Positions 43,362-54,100 of a DNA stretch of 64,000 bases are shown here, in pieces. The notes beneath the pieces were generated by a model. The model worked only from the letters and a program-made list of their open reading frames with translations. It was not told the origin of the DNA and did not search any database. Both the position numbers and the translations under genes were made by a program. The stretch lies in NCBI GenBank assembly GCA_028753945.1, contig JAPNXP010000006.1, positions 4,092,001 through 4,156,000 on the forward strand. The letters run 5' to 3'. Position 1 is the stretch's first letter. Every line of letters begins with the position of its first letter. Source of the stretch: Hexactinellida sp. DTS-2022. Its lineage: Eukaryota; Porifera; Hexactinellida.

Positions 43362-43801
43362 TAAGAATGACTAGATTGTAAAACTTGTGATACTATTAGT
43401 TTTCTAGAATGTGTGGTTTTATATATCTGTTACTGACTAAGGTGCTAATTAGTGTGTAGCTATATTTAGGTAGATATTGTGTGTTGAATCTCTCATTTTT
43501 ATATTTTTTATTAAGTGGATTATGGGAGTTGAAACTAGGATAATTAAGCAAACAAACAAACAAACAAACAAACAAACAAACAAACAAACAAATAAACAAA
43601 CAAACAAACACATTCATCTAATTTTGATATAATAAATTTGTCTCTAGTACACAACTAGAGCTGAAACTAATACTCGAAATGCAACGAACGAATATCGAAT
43701 ATTCGGTATATTCGTTTCAGCCCTAATCATAATACTTGGATAAATTTTTCAAATTTACAATAACTTTAAGCAACGGTTAGCTTATTTGCATTGAGCTATA
43801 G
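43362..43801. other. Spacer with tetranucleotide repeat
   Basis: Holds the (AAAC)n tract at about 43548-43612 and the phrase gaatatcgaatattcggtat; no coding signal. The minus-strand open frame here is produced by the repeat. Confidence 0.6.
43548..43612. repeat. (AAAC)n microsatellite
   Basis: About 16 units of aaac/caaa with one interruption (aaat). Confidence 0.9.
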
Positions 43802-44851
43802 ATGGCAGAAAAACAAGCCTCTAACTATGGTGGGAAAGAAAGCAACGGAGGAAGCAAAAATAAAGAAAATATAGAAAAATTTGAAAAATCAAATCATGAT
43901 TTTTGGAATGAGTACAGTTCAAAATACGAAGATAGAAGTTATACAAATTGTAAGCCGTTAACAAGTTTTAATCCGTCAAATCAGTATGAATATTATCTCA
44001 ATCCAAACACTGGAAACTCATCAGTTGGTACGGAGCTTTTAAAAAAAATGGACTCGAGAAAAAGTATGGATAATTATGGCCAACAGTGTGAAGTTGCGAT
44101 ATATCAAATTCCTAACATGCAAGCATTTCAATATAATCAACAGTCTCAATATGACGAACGCTCTAAATTTCAGCAGCAAAATCTATGTATGAAAGAGATT
44201 CAACCTAAATCAAAGAGTACATCATACGTGCGTTCATTTATTGATTGGGGCAACAATTATTTTGGGTCGCCTACACAACCGGAGTTAAAACAACATGAAG
44301 TTAATCAAGAATCCGTGGCTAAGAAAGTTCACAAGAAACTCCATGCAATTGTGTACAAACCGAACTTCATTAGAGAGAGGGTAAGACAAGGGGTAGAACT
44401 GTTTAACCTATTAGAGAAGTGTCATACAAGCTGTGAATTCAAAATAGGATTCATTTCAGTTAAATATAATTGGACAGAAACACACCTTAAAATAGAACGT
44501 GGATTAAATATCTTGGCCACTTGCAAGAATATCGATTGTACTTTACATTTGAAGGGCATTGTTTGTCCGAGAGGACGTTTCGTAGATAGAAATGGCTACT
44601 GTACCTTGGATATGCAACTATTCAAAGTTATTTGTCCCAAGTGCAAACTGAGCATTACACCAGATGAGTCATTTGGATTTGGGTTCTATGATTGTAGTTT
44701 TGAACTAACTTATAAATTAGTTAACCAACAAGAATATCGAACAAATGTAGAAGGACATTCCGGGGTATTCTACTTTGGGAAATTTTGTCCTTTCATGGAG
44801 AAGTTTCTTTTTTTGGAAGCTCAAATTGCAATTCTGAGTGGATTGCTATAG
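43802..44851 (+). CDS. Cys-rich domain protein with Asn/Gln-rich N-terminus, 349 aa
   Basis: The C-terminal third (about 215-345) has the same domain as the UBL genes: GLNILATCKNIDC, then CPRGRFVDRNGYCTLDMQLFKVICPKC, then GFYDCSFEL. The first ~190 residues are hydrophilic and rich in Asn, Gln, Ser and Tyr, with no ubiquitin-like fold; Tyr-rich, low-complexity and probably disordered. It shares with its neighbour (45419) the extra Cys in the CPRG box and the motif NWTETHLKI / DWTDTHLQV, so these two form a subfamily. Single exon. Function unknown. Confidence 0.65.
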   Translation: MAEKQASNYGGKESNGGSKNKENIEKFEKSNHDFWNEYSSKYEDRSYTNCKPLTSFNPSNQYEYYLNPNTGNSSVGTELLKKMDSRKSMDNYGQQCEVAIYQIPNMQAFQYNQQSQYDERSKFQQQNLCMKEIQPKSKSTSYVRSFIDWGNNYFGSPTQPELKQHEVNQESVAKKVHKKLHAIVYKPNFIRERVRQGVELFNLLEKCHTSCEFKIGFISVKYNWTETHLKIERGLNILATCKNIDCTLHLKGIVCPRGRFVDRNGYCTLDMQLFKVICPKCKLSITPDESFGFGFYDCSFELTYKLVNQQEYRTNVEGHSGVFYFGKFCPFMEKFLFLEAQIAILSGLL

Positions 44852-44972
44852 ATTTGTGTGTAGTTGAATTGTATTCTATGTAAGCCTTCATGAGACTTGT
44901 TAAGGTGAATTGTAGATTTTTAGTTCTTAATAATTGTCATAAGTTAACTTATCGTATATACGGTTAAAAGTA

Positions 44973-45150
44973 CAGTATAACCTCGTAAGTACGAACACGG
45001 TTAGTAAGAAATTCCGGTTAATACAACACTATTCCAGTTCCCTTCAAAGCATTCAATAAAAAGATAGGAGTTAATACGAATTCCGGATAAGGCGAACGCA
45101 TTTTTACGGTCCACTGACCACTGGTGTTCGTAATAAACGAGGTTCTACTG
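44973..45150. mobile_element. MITE family A
   Basis: CAGTATAACCTCGTAAGTAC to aacgaggttctactg, about 178 bp; TA at the left. Confidence 0.8.
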
Positions 45151-45190
45151 TGCATAATTCCAAAATTGCTATCAAACAAGGTTGGAAAAA

Positions 45191-45375
45191 CAGTCGACTC
45201 CGCTTAATAGGTTCACCTCGGGACCAGGTTACTTTGACCCGATTAAGCGGAGAAATCTATTAACCGAGATTTTTTTAAGCCAAACTGTAATTCCATCCTA
45301 TAAATCCTGTGAAAATTTGACCCCATTAAGCGGAGAAATCTATTAACCGGAAGCTCTATTAAGCGGAGTCGATTG
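45191..45375. mobile_element. MITE family E
   Basis: CAGTCGACTCCGCTTAATAG to aagcggagtcgattg, 185 bp; TA on the right. Confidence 0.8.
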
Positions 45376-45418
45376 TATAATTAAACTGTACTATAATAGT
45401 AACATCTAACGAGTACTA

Positions 45419-46162
45419 ATGTCGTTACGTCACGAGAGAACACCCAGAAGGAAAAAGAGAAATACTAATGGGGTTCAGCCATATAATGTGAGACAACGAT
45501 CTCCATTGTATACAGATCCTGTTGCCGTAATTCCTTTAAAAAGATGTAAATTCACACTGACTAGCAGCGAAATTAAACCCATTACAGATACAGCGTATTT
45601 ATCTCACTTAAAAAGCCCTGTTTTGCCGCACATTGAGCTATTTGGCATGAACAGAACTTATAATAGTTTGGATTCAGTTAAGCCAGGAGATATAGTTATA
45701 CCAGATAAAGATAGGTTATTCGATTCACTAGGTGAGACTGACATCACGTACAAATCGGGCTACAAACAAATTCAAGTTGACTGGACAGACACACATCTAC
45801 AGGTAACTCCAGGGGTTAACCTGTTAGTCACTTGCAAGAACGACCTTTGCAAATTCTATTTGAAGAATGTAATTTGTCCGAGAGGGTTATATCCGGATAG
45901 AAAAGGGTACTGTCCGATGGACCGAGAAATGTTTATGATAAAATGTCCGATTTGCAAACTCCCAATTAGACCGGATGCCTCTGTTGGCATAGGATTCTAC
46001 AAATGCGAGTTTCAGGTATCCTACATGCTGAAGAGGGATAATAGCAAAGTTAAGCTTAGAGCTATAGGAGATACCCTGGTATACGCCAAGTTTGGAAAAG
46101 CTAACAATGAAAAGTTTCTATATCTCGATGTCAATGTTGAGGCGAACATAAGTTGGGATTAG
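45419..46162 (+). CDS. Cys-rich domain protein, 247 aa
   Basis: Short basic N-terminus (RTPRRKKRNT) then about 90 residues without known motif, then the shared domain: VDWTDTHLQVTPGVNLLVTC...C, CPRGLYPDRKGYCPMD, CPICKLPIRPDAS and GFYKCEF. The domain end EKFLYLDVNVEANI parallels EKFLFLEAQIAIL of the upstream gene. It lacks a ubiquitin-like domain. The basic lead could direct it to nucleus or RNA; that is a guess. Single exon. Unknown function. Confidence 0.65.
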   Translation: MSLRHERTPRRKKRNTNGVQPYNVRQRSPLYTDPVAVIPLKRCKFTLTSSEIKPITDTAYLSHLKSPVLPHIELFGMNRTYNSLDSVKPGDIVIPDKDRLFDSLGETDITYKSGYKQIQVDWTDTHLQVTPGVNLLVTCKNDLCKFYLKNVICPRGLYPDRKGYCPMDREMFMIKCPICKLPIRPDASVGIGFYKCEFQVSYMLKRDNSKVKLRAIGDTLVYAKFGKANNEKFLYLDVNVEANISWD

Positions 46163-46474
46163 TATTAGTTTTTATGTATTTTCTATTGGATTGTGAGCAC
46201 TGTTGTATAATTGTTTGTTGAGTGTAAATGTTCGTAGATTTAGGAACTTTTAAGACACTTTTTCTTAGACATAAGCCAGGTTATTTAAGGAAATGCTTTT
46301 GCCGATTGGAATTTTTTTTCAATCTAAGCCTAAGGACAGTTTGTAAATTGTAAATTCAGATTAGTTAAACTTTTAATATATAAACAGAGTACTTTTTAAT
46401 GACATTATATTGTTGTTCAACAAGTTCAATTATACAGTAAGTTCTATAAATAGTGTATACAGAGTACAAGTGTA

Positions 46475-47362
46475 TTACAATGCTATTCCTAGGCCCATAG
46501 CCTGTAGAGATTCTCTAGGCACAGTGCCTCTCCTTGGACACAATTGTGGATTGTTGGTATCCACTTCTTTTCTCGCGTGGTACCTCCAGGCTGAGGATAT
46601 CAAGCTGACGGGAATGTAGTTCTTTACTTCGTTCTCTTTCTCCACTAGTGTAAGGTACTCTTGGTCTAGCAATGGGAATCTGACATGGCATATTACTTTA
46701 TCTACGGTTTCGCCCAATGGTTTGTTGCTGGCTAAAGCGTTAACTCCAGCCCATTCTTTAACGCGACTTAGAATCTCAACTTCGTCAATGTTTAGGAGGT
46801 CGGATTGTAGAATGAATGCGAGCGCTTCGTCTGATATTTCCCTGAATGCACTTGTCTTGAATACTTCTTCAGTTTTCTCTTCAATATACTGCAGACATTC
46901 AGCTTGTAAGTCAATTTGTTCGTACATAAGCGCAGCCTGTACGTACTCACACACTGTGTCCACACTCATGTTCTCTCGCATGAACTGAACGCATATACGG
47001 CGTAAGCCATCCAGTCCGAATTCAATGGCAGCTCGCAAGACTTCCGATACGATATCTGAGCTCAGCTTGCAACTATTGGTGTATATGAACTCTAGAACTG
47101 ACAGGAATATATTAGGGGATATATCTGATAGCACTAGAGGAGTACTAGGATCTTCTCCCTCACTCGGTGGGACCGAAAGCATAGCGCGAAACACGGCACA
47201 GCGAGCAGCTAGCATGGAACGGTGCGCGCATATAATTCTACGCTCGTCGCCTACAAGGAACTTAATGTCACTCCACTCTTCGTCATCAATCATCTTGCTC
47301 ATTTCCTCTGCAAACGCATCTGGGTCTCCGTAAAGAGTCTTTTCTGTAATCATGCGAGCCAT
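46475..47362 (-). CDS. BTBD19: BTBD19-like BTB/BACK protein, 295 aa
   Basis: BTB/POZ domain about 20-120 (DDEEWSDIKFLVGDERRIICAHRSMLAARC..FRAML ... VLEFIYTNSCKL), then a BACK domain about 125-235 (CEYVQAALMYEQIDLQAECLQYI ... EILSRVKEWAGVNALAS). The C-terminus RRGTVPRES is the BTBD19 signature ending (RRGTLPRE in vertebrates) and the length matches (about 291 aa). BTB-BACK proteins usually serve as Cullin-3 substrate adaptors; BTBD19 itself has no settled role. Single exon. Confidence 0.88.
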   Translation of the reverse strand: MARMITEKTLYGDPDAFAEEMSKMIDDEEWSDIKFLVGDERRIICAHRSMLAARCAVFRAMLSVPPSEGEDPSTPLVLSDISPNIFLSVLEFIYTNSCKLSSDIVSEVLRAAIEFGLDGLRRICVQFMRENMSVDTVCEYVQAALMYEQIDLQAECLQYIEEKTEEVFKTSAFREISDEALAFILQSDLLNIDEVEILSRVKEWAGVNALASNKPLGETVDKVICHVRFPLLDQEYLTLVEKENEVKNYIPVSLISSAWRYHARKEVDTNNPQLCPRRGTVPRESLQAMGLGIAL

Positions 47363-47961
47363 GTCTCCTGCGCGATCTCAACAGCAAGTATAGTAGTAGG
47401 ATAAACAGTTTGTGCAGTGTAGCGGACAGGGGTTTATTTATACGAATTCACATCGGACTATTGAGTCTGTGGAAAGGGAGAGATTTGATTGGGCTACAAC
47501 TGCCAAACGATTTTGTATGCGCAGTTAATTCTTTGGGTAGCAATTTGATAGGTCAGAAATAACCTTAGTACAATTTAATGGGCAAATAATACTTTGGAAT
47601 CTCTGTATGTAGTAGACTCTCGTTAATCGTTAATAAGAACATGGATAAGGCGATATATCTGTTAAGGAGACAAGATTTAATTGCCCTAATAGTCTATACG
47701 AATGCATTCAAGTTTCATTTAGCACGAAATTTGCTTGCTAATAGGCGAAATTGGTATTAGAGGAACAGAATTAACATTAAATACTCGCTTGTGGATTGAA
47801 AATAATTTTCTAAAAGAGCAATATTGCTATTAGTGCAATCGCTATTTGGAGACTACCACTTTAAATCACTCCAATTAATACTTAATTTCGTTCAAATTCC
47901 AAGTGTTTACTGTACTATATCTCTACCAAAATACACTATTACTAACAGAACTACACAACTC
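47363..47961. other. Spacer with family D remnant
   Basis: Contains a degenerate family D stretch (about 47715-47850: ttgctaataggcgaa, attaacattaaatactcgct, gcaatattgctattag). Otherwise the BTBD19 upstream region. Confidence 0.5.
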
Positions 47962-49625
47962 TTATTTAATCAGGAGTCCGTTACACAGCGGGTCCCCAGA
48001 CTCACAAGAGAACCGACACACCCCCGAATAGAACCCCTGTCCGGACACCTCCACCACGAGGCCCCTATTCCCCCCGCTGTACTCAGTCTCTCTGAGAGCT
48101 CTGGCGGAGAAGGCACCCCCAGAGGGACCGGAGAATGTCCGCACCTGTCCCAGCTCCAGTTTGTGTTTGTAGAACTGAATAGCCATGCGGGCTGTGACGC
48201 CTGAACCACAGGGGCTACGGTCAACCTATACAGGGAATTCAATGCAGATACTAATGGGTCGTTATAACGTTATGTAACTCTTTAGGGGTATACAGTAGAA
48301 CTCGGTTCGTACGTACCCCCTTGGGAGAAAAAATCCAAGTGTACGTACTAACTGTTGACAATACATAGAGATACATAAAGATTCACAAACTTTGTTTATA
48401 CAAGTTAGAACGTACTAACAGAGTTCTACTGTATATAAATTGTCACTCTGTGTTACATAACGTAAGAAGGCCCTTAGGCTATACAGTAGATACCGGTTAT
48501 AAGAACATTCTACTCGAAGACGGTTGCCATATACCATATAATTTATCTCGGTTATAACATTATATGCAGTTCCCGACGATGTGCTTATAACCGGCATCCA
48601 CTGTACAAATTCTGTGTATACAGACCTGAGAGTCTGCGAATACACAGAACCCAGCAAACTCCGTATCTGCACTAGTATCCCTATCGTCTATAAGGATTGT
48701 ACCGTACAGAAATGCTAGCTCGGGGGACTCCGGATGTTGCAACACGATTTCCTTTCTCACAGCTTCGCTGCAACATGTCCCAGCGGACCTCAAACTCTCG
48801 AAAGGAGAACTCTGCAGATCCAAACCGAACTGCTTAGCAGAAGCAAACGCATAGAAAGCCCCTCCATAGGCTACGTCATAGCGTATAGTCCCGTAGCCAG
48901 CCAGCTCTACTTGCAAGTCTCGCGCGAATACAAACGCCGGTACTGACTCGAAACGAGCAGCACCGGATATACCATCGGAATACTTAACAAACACTGTTAT
49001 GAGACCGCATGGACACTGTATGTTAACACGAGTCTCGGGAGCTACGGGGGCTACTATACCGTAGTCGAGAGCGTATCTGCCTAGGGATATGATAGCGTGT
49101 CCACACATTGTAGAGTAGCCTGTAGACAATGTGTTGTATAAGTCAGTAGAACCTCGTTAGTAGGAATACGGGTACATAATACGAATCTCAGGTTAGTACA
49201 AAGACAATTTTTTGACCCTTCAAAGGATTTCAATACAAATTACACAGGTTAAAATAATTTCGGATAAGGCCATCAAATTTTGACTGTCCCCTGTTGTTCG
49301 TACTAACGAAGTTCTACTGTATAAGAACCGAACCTTTATTATCCATGAATAGAACTGCCATATCTGCATCTGAGTTGTCTGTGGCTACTGGAATAACTCC
49401 ATACATAGAGCTACTGCCTCTCGGTTCGTGCATAAGTCGAGTTCTCAAATGATCCAAGTGCTCACTAACGAATCTCCGCTTATCCAAGATAGTACTGCCC
49501 TCAATACTGGGATATCCGGATCTTATAATGCGTACGGGCTCGCAACATGTGTGCATTTCTATGGTCACTATTGGTTGCTGTCCAGGGGGTGTTTGTATTT
49601 CCAACCAGTTAGTACCTGTAGCCAT
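47962..49625 (-). CDS. Proline racemase / hydroxyproline dehydratase family enzyme, stand-alone copy, 349 aa
   Basis: Exons 49625-49334, 49119-48626, 48225-47962; phases 1 and 0; CDS 1050 nt. The start MATGTNW is chosen because the longer frame runs into a MITE. Family features: VTIEMHTCCEPVRII near the N-terminus, LDKRRFVSEHLDHLR.RLMHEPRG, Cys103 in TMCGHAIISLGRYALDYG, and Cys268 in VDRSPCGSGVTARMAI. Overall sequence and length (human L3HYPDH about 354 aa) match trans-L-3-hydroxyproline dehydratase. That enzyme has Thr at the second catalytic position, whereas this protein keeps Cys as in proline racemase and 4-hydroxyproline 2-epimerase. A cofactor-free two-Cys racemase/epimerase is therefore predicted. 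Intron 1 is 214 bases, 176 of them a family A element. Confidence 0.88.
48484..48603. mobile_element. MITE family C in intron 2 of the stand-alone racemase
   Basis: CAGTAGATACCGGTTATAAG to ggcatccactg; it ends 22 bases from the exon-2 donor. A family H-like end (cgttataacgttatgtaac) and a family A-like fragment lie in the same intron. Confidence 0.75.
49144..49319. mobile_element. MITE family A filling intron 1 of the stand-alone racemase
   Basis: CAGTAGAACCTCGTTAGTAG to cgaagttctactg, 176 of the 214 intron bases; TA on the right. Confidence 0.8.
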
Positions 49626-51182
49626 TTCTGAAATACTTACTAAGTTACTATGCTTATGTGCGAAAATTAACGGATAATTTAGAGTTAATCTCAGTAAAAA
49701 CAGCTGAATACAGTAGAACCTCGTTAATACGATACCAACGGACGGTACAAATTTGTTCATATTATCCGGAAATTCGTATTAACCGTGTTCGTACCAACGA
49801 GGTTAACTGTAGTTCCTGAAAAGAACTAACTTATTACATTTGCATAATATTGAAATGTCATGCACAAATCAACCAAAATGATAATATGAAATCATTAAAT
49901 GATTGGAGCAACTTTTGAATGCAAGGTTTGCAATTCAGTTTGGACAACATATTATCCTATTTCATCGGGTAAGAATTTGAAATTTAAACCTTTAAAACAT
50001 TATCAGATACCTGGTAATTGCGTGTACCAAAGGAATTTGCTGACGAGCAGTTTGTTCGCCTAATCAGACATTGCAATTATTTTCTTAAAATGAAAATACT
50101 ATGAAAGTATAAACCATTAGCATTTGGGTAATCTACGTATGGCGTCGCTAGCATTTTTGGAAGTGCAAAAGTTAATCTTGCAATGAGAACATTCTTTTGA
50201 GCTATCTTTAATAGTGTGGGACTTTCAAAATGAATATTCACCTGTTTGCAACTGGTCCTAATTTTGGTTAATTAATTATGCTAATAAGTCCTTTTATAAT
50301 GCATAGCATTGTGTAGGAATTAATGCCGCAAATTTGTTGAAAATTGTGATTATTAACTGCTGATTTATTAGGTATTGTTATGCGGTTTTAACTAGATATA
50401 AGTTTTCATTTGTGGGCTAATTAATCTATTGAAAAAGAAAATAAGTTTTAATTCATAAGCATAATTATCGCTGAATAGCCACAAATTTGATAAACATTTG
50501 TTTTTGAAACAAAGAATTCATCGTCAATGAATTAATTAATGCATTCTTAACTTACCACTGACCAGTGCTTTCAATAAAGTAAATCAGTTTTAAATATGGA
50601 TGAGTGCTCGGAATTACAGTCACTTCAAGGGACCAAAAATTGTGTTCAAAATAGGGATACTTCATAATAAGCGAACTCAACTTAATACAAACCCTATGTA
50701 AGTTGATAAATTGGGACATAGCATAAGGCTTGTTCATTATAAAAATTTCATCATAATAAACAGACGAAATATTGTTCAAATTAATTAGGCAGACTTGAGT
50801 CTATAATGAAAATCGTATTATATTTGTGGCCATATTAAGGGGAATTAAATGTAAATAATTTTATGGAATGAAATCTTTCAATTCTCCAATCTGTTTAACC
50901 ATAGAAGTATTCAAATTATGTGTTACGAAATATTCATTGAATCAAGCATGGCGAAATGAATATAATATATGGCTTATTACATGTACAAAGCAATGTACAA
51001 ATAACATTAATTATAATAAAGCAACAATAAGCAACATTCTCAATGGCGCATCACGAGTAAAAGAAAAATACAATTAATTACGAATACTTTGTAATATTAT
51101 CTGCATGCGGGTGTGGGTAGCTAACAGCGAAATAAATTAAACGCGAAATATTGCGGCTGTGCAGCACTGCGAATAGCTAGCT
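49626..51182. other. Spacer between the two racemase-family genes
   Basis: A short family A copy lies at 49711-49809 and a family K remnant at about 50617-50805. No other coding exon is supported; the 49809-50600 stretch is plain AT-rich DNA. Confidence 0.5.
49711..49809. mobile_element. MITE family A, short copy
   Basis: CAGTAGAACCTCGTTAATAC to aacgaggttaactg, 99 bp, TA on both sides; just upstream of the racemase start. Confidence 0.75.
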
Positions 51183-54100
51183 TTATTTCAAATATATTCC
51201 ATTAGAAAGTGAGTCATCCTTTTCAAAGCTAAACTTGCTCTCACCAGTATAAAACCCCTGTCCGGTCACTTCCACTACGACACCGTTTCTATCACCACGC
51301 GTCTCTTCTCGCAGAGCCCGCCCTGTGAAGAAACCGCCGGAGGGTCCGCGGAAAGTGCGCAGGTCTCCCAGCTGAGTAGCGCGCTTGTAGTACTGCAGAG
51401 CTATGCGGGCAGTGACGCCACTGCCGCAGGGACCGCGAGCAACCTACGGACATTGTATGGTTATACACACTGGGATATAGTTAGGTTATACACACTGGGA
51501 CATTGTATGGTTATACACATTGGGATAGTTAGGTTATACTAGTTGGGAATAGTTAGGTTATACCAATTGTAGTTATGGTAATACGAATTGGAATAGTTAG
51601 GTTATATTAATTGAGGATAGTTAAGTTATACACATTAGGATAGTTAGGTTATATCAGTTGGGAATAGTTAGGTTATAACATTGTAGTAATTGTAATACCC
51701 ATTGGGATACGTAGTTAGGTTATTCACAGCTTTCAAACATGTACTGTAGTTGTATTTGCAAACCAATGCTATGAGATAATTATATAACTCATTAATAGTA
51801 AGAAATTTAACGGATATTTAAGTCCCATAAAACTATAAAAATATGACTCACCTGTCCGTCATGTGAAATACAAATATTCGCAGACACATTCTCTGGGTTC
51901 AACTCGTTGTCATCCACAAGAATAACACCTGCTAGATACCCCAAATCCGGTTCCTCTTGATGTTCTATTTTAACATTTCTTATAACCGCTTGAGCTAGTG
52001 CTACTCCAGCAGCTGATAAAGCAGAAATCGACGAATGTTTTAAATCCAATTCAAACTGGCTTGCAGTTGCTATTGCATAGTAAACGCCTCCAAATGCAAT
52101 ATCGTAACGGATTATACCGTATGTATCAAGCTGTATTTCTAAATCCTCAGCGTAAACAAATGCCGGTACTGAATGGAAGCGAACTCGACCGGATTTTCCA
52201 TTTGAATATTCAACAAATACTTTGACTAAACCGCATGGACATTGAATATTGATCTTTGTCTCTGGTGATTGAGGTTTAACTAGTTTGTAGTCTATCGCGT
52301 ATCTTCCGACCGAAATAATGCAATGGCCGCACATTGTATTATATCCTATAGGAATAAATGCATAACAATTGTAACTAGTACAGTATAACCTCGTTAATAC
52401 GAACACCAACGGACGGTCTAAATAACCATATTTGTTCGCTTTATCAAGAGTTCGTATTAACCGGAGTAATACCAATTAACTAGCCATTGTAGGGACCTGG
52501 TTTTGTGAAATTATATGTACGTTTTATCCGGAAATTCGTATTACCCATGTTCGTAGTAACGAGGTTCTACTATATGTATATAGTATATTCTAATAAATTC
52601 GTATTAACCAGGTGACATTATTGTTGAGCCGCAACAGGTGCTTGTAGGTCGAATAATTTGCATTCTTGCGTTATAGAAACAGTTTGTTTGCATAGGAATG
52701 TTATATCAATTGAAATGGTAAGTCATAGATAATAATTATACGGCTGGGCCAACGAATAATGTCAGCTGAATTGTGGATATATAGTGTTTTTGAGGTTAAC
52801 TCATTTTGAATGTATTTACGTAGGTTTCTATATATCGTGGCCGCAATTTGAAATTTAGAATAAACAAATAAGAAAGTGAATTAAATCTAATACTTTCTGC
52901 AAATCCCGAATTATCATCATGATAACTAGCAACATTTTGTGATATTTTATTTAATTTTAATGGTTTAATCTGTAATTTCTATTAAGATGAATACTAAATG
53001 CGTTAATTATAATCTGCTTATAACGAATATCCTGATATAACAAAGGGATATACAGGTCCCAAGCACTTCGTTATAACGAGTGTTAACTGACCCCTAGCTA
53101 TACATATACATACAAGTGACTCCGGTTAATACGAACATATTAAGACGGAGAAGGTACTGTATCATAAATTGTAAGACAATGTTTGTTGTTGTTTATGTGT
53201 TTGTTTGTTTAGTTAAGTTGTAGTATAAAGCATGGTTTGTAAACTAACCAGAGCTATCCATGAATAGCACTGCTATGTCAGCCTCAGTATTATCAGCTGT
53301 CACTGGCAATACGCCCCACATATCTTTATGGCCTCGCGGCTCTAGAATTAGACGACTGCGGAAAGTATCAAAATGTTCCTGTAAATAGCGACGCTTGTCT
53401 AGAATGGAGTTTCCTATAATATCTGGGAAACCGGAAGTGACTATTCTAACTGGATCTCCGCAAGTGTGCATATCTACGGTGGAAATGGTTGTTATGCTGT
53501 CAGAGCTCTGTGGCGTGTTGTTGTTGTTGTGAGATGGAGAGCGACGCTTTTTGCAAGGAATATCTACATACAGGAGTTAATGAATAGATGTTTCTTCTAA
53601 TTCATTTGCTAATTTCAAGTGTTATGCAGAATTTCTCATATTCGTTAATCACCGTACAGTTGAAACCGTTTTTTCTAACCATTTCTTTTCAGAAAAAATA
53701 GTAAGAAAAAAACTGATAGTTAGAAAAAACCGATGAAAAATACTAGTAAAGTTGGAATTTCTGACAAAAGTTAGAATAAACCGGATTCGACTGTATTTCC
53801 ACGAATAAGCCCCGGGTCAAAACATGCATAGTATGATGGCATTATTATAATTAGTTTATATTGAATTGTAAAAACAATGATTTAAGCATTTTCAGTATGA
53901 TTACTGTCGCTGGGAACCATTAGAGTCCATCTAATTATTATTTTCTTGATTTAGCAAAAAAATTGTGGCTAAATTTGGGCCACGAAAGCAATTATCATCG
54001 GGGCGCTTATTCGGGGAAATCGGTAACCCACACTTTGTTTATGGCATTCATGGATTGTATAGCTTTTCTCAAGTATTCGCAACAAGTTTTATAGCATAAT

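Larger units (their letters stand above)
44852..45418. other. Spacer with family A and E elements
   Basis: Family A copy at 44973-45150 and family E copy at 45191-45375 lie one after the other and fill most of the spacer between the two Cys-rich genes. Confidence 0.7.

Noticed and set aside
43396..43617. Minus-strand frame with repeated Cys-Leu-Phe-Val
   Set aside because: Translation of the (AAAC)n microsatellite.
47824..48204. Plus-strand 126-codon frame
   Set aside because: Antisense of the last exon of the stand-alone racemase.
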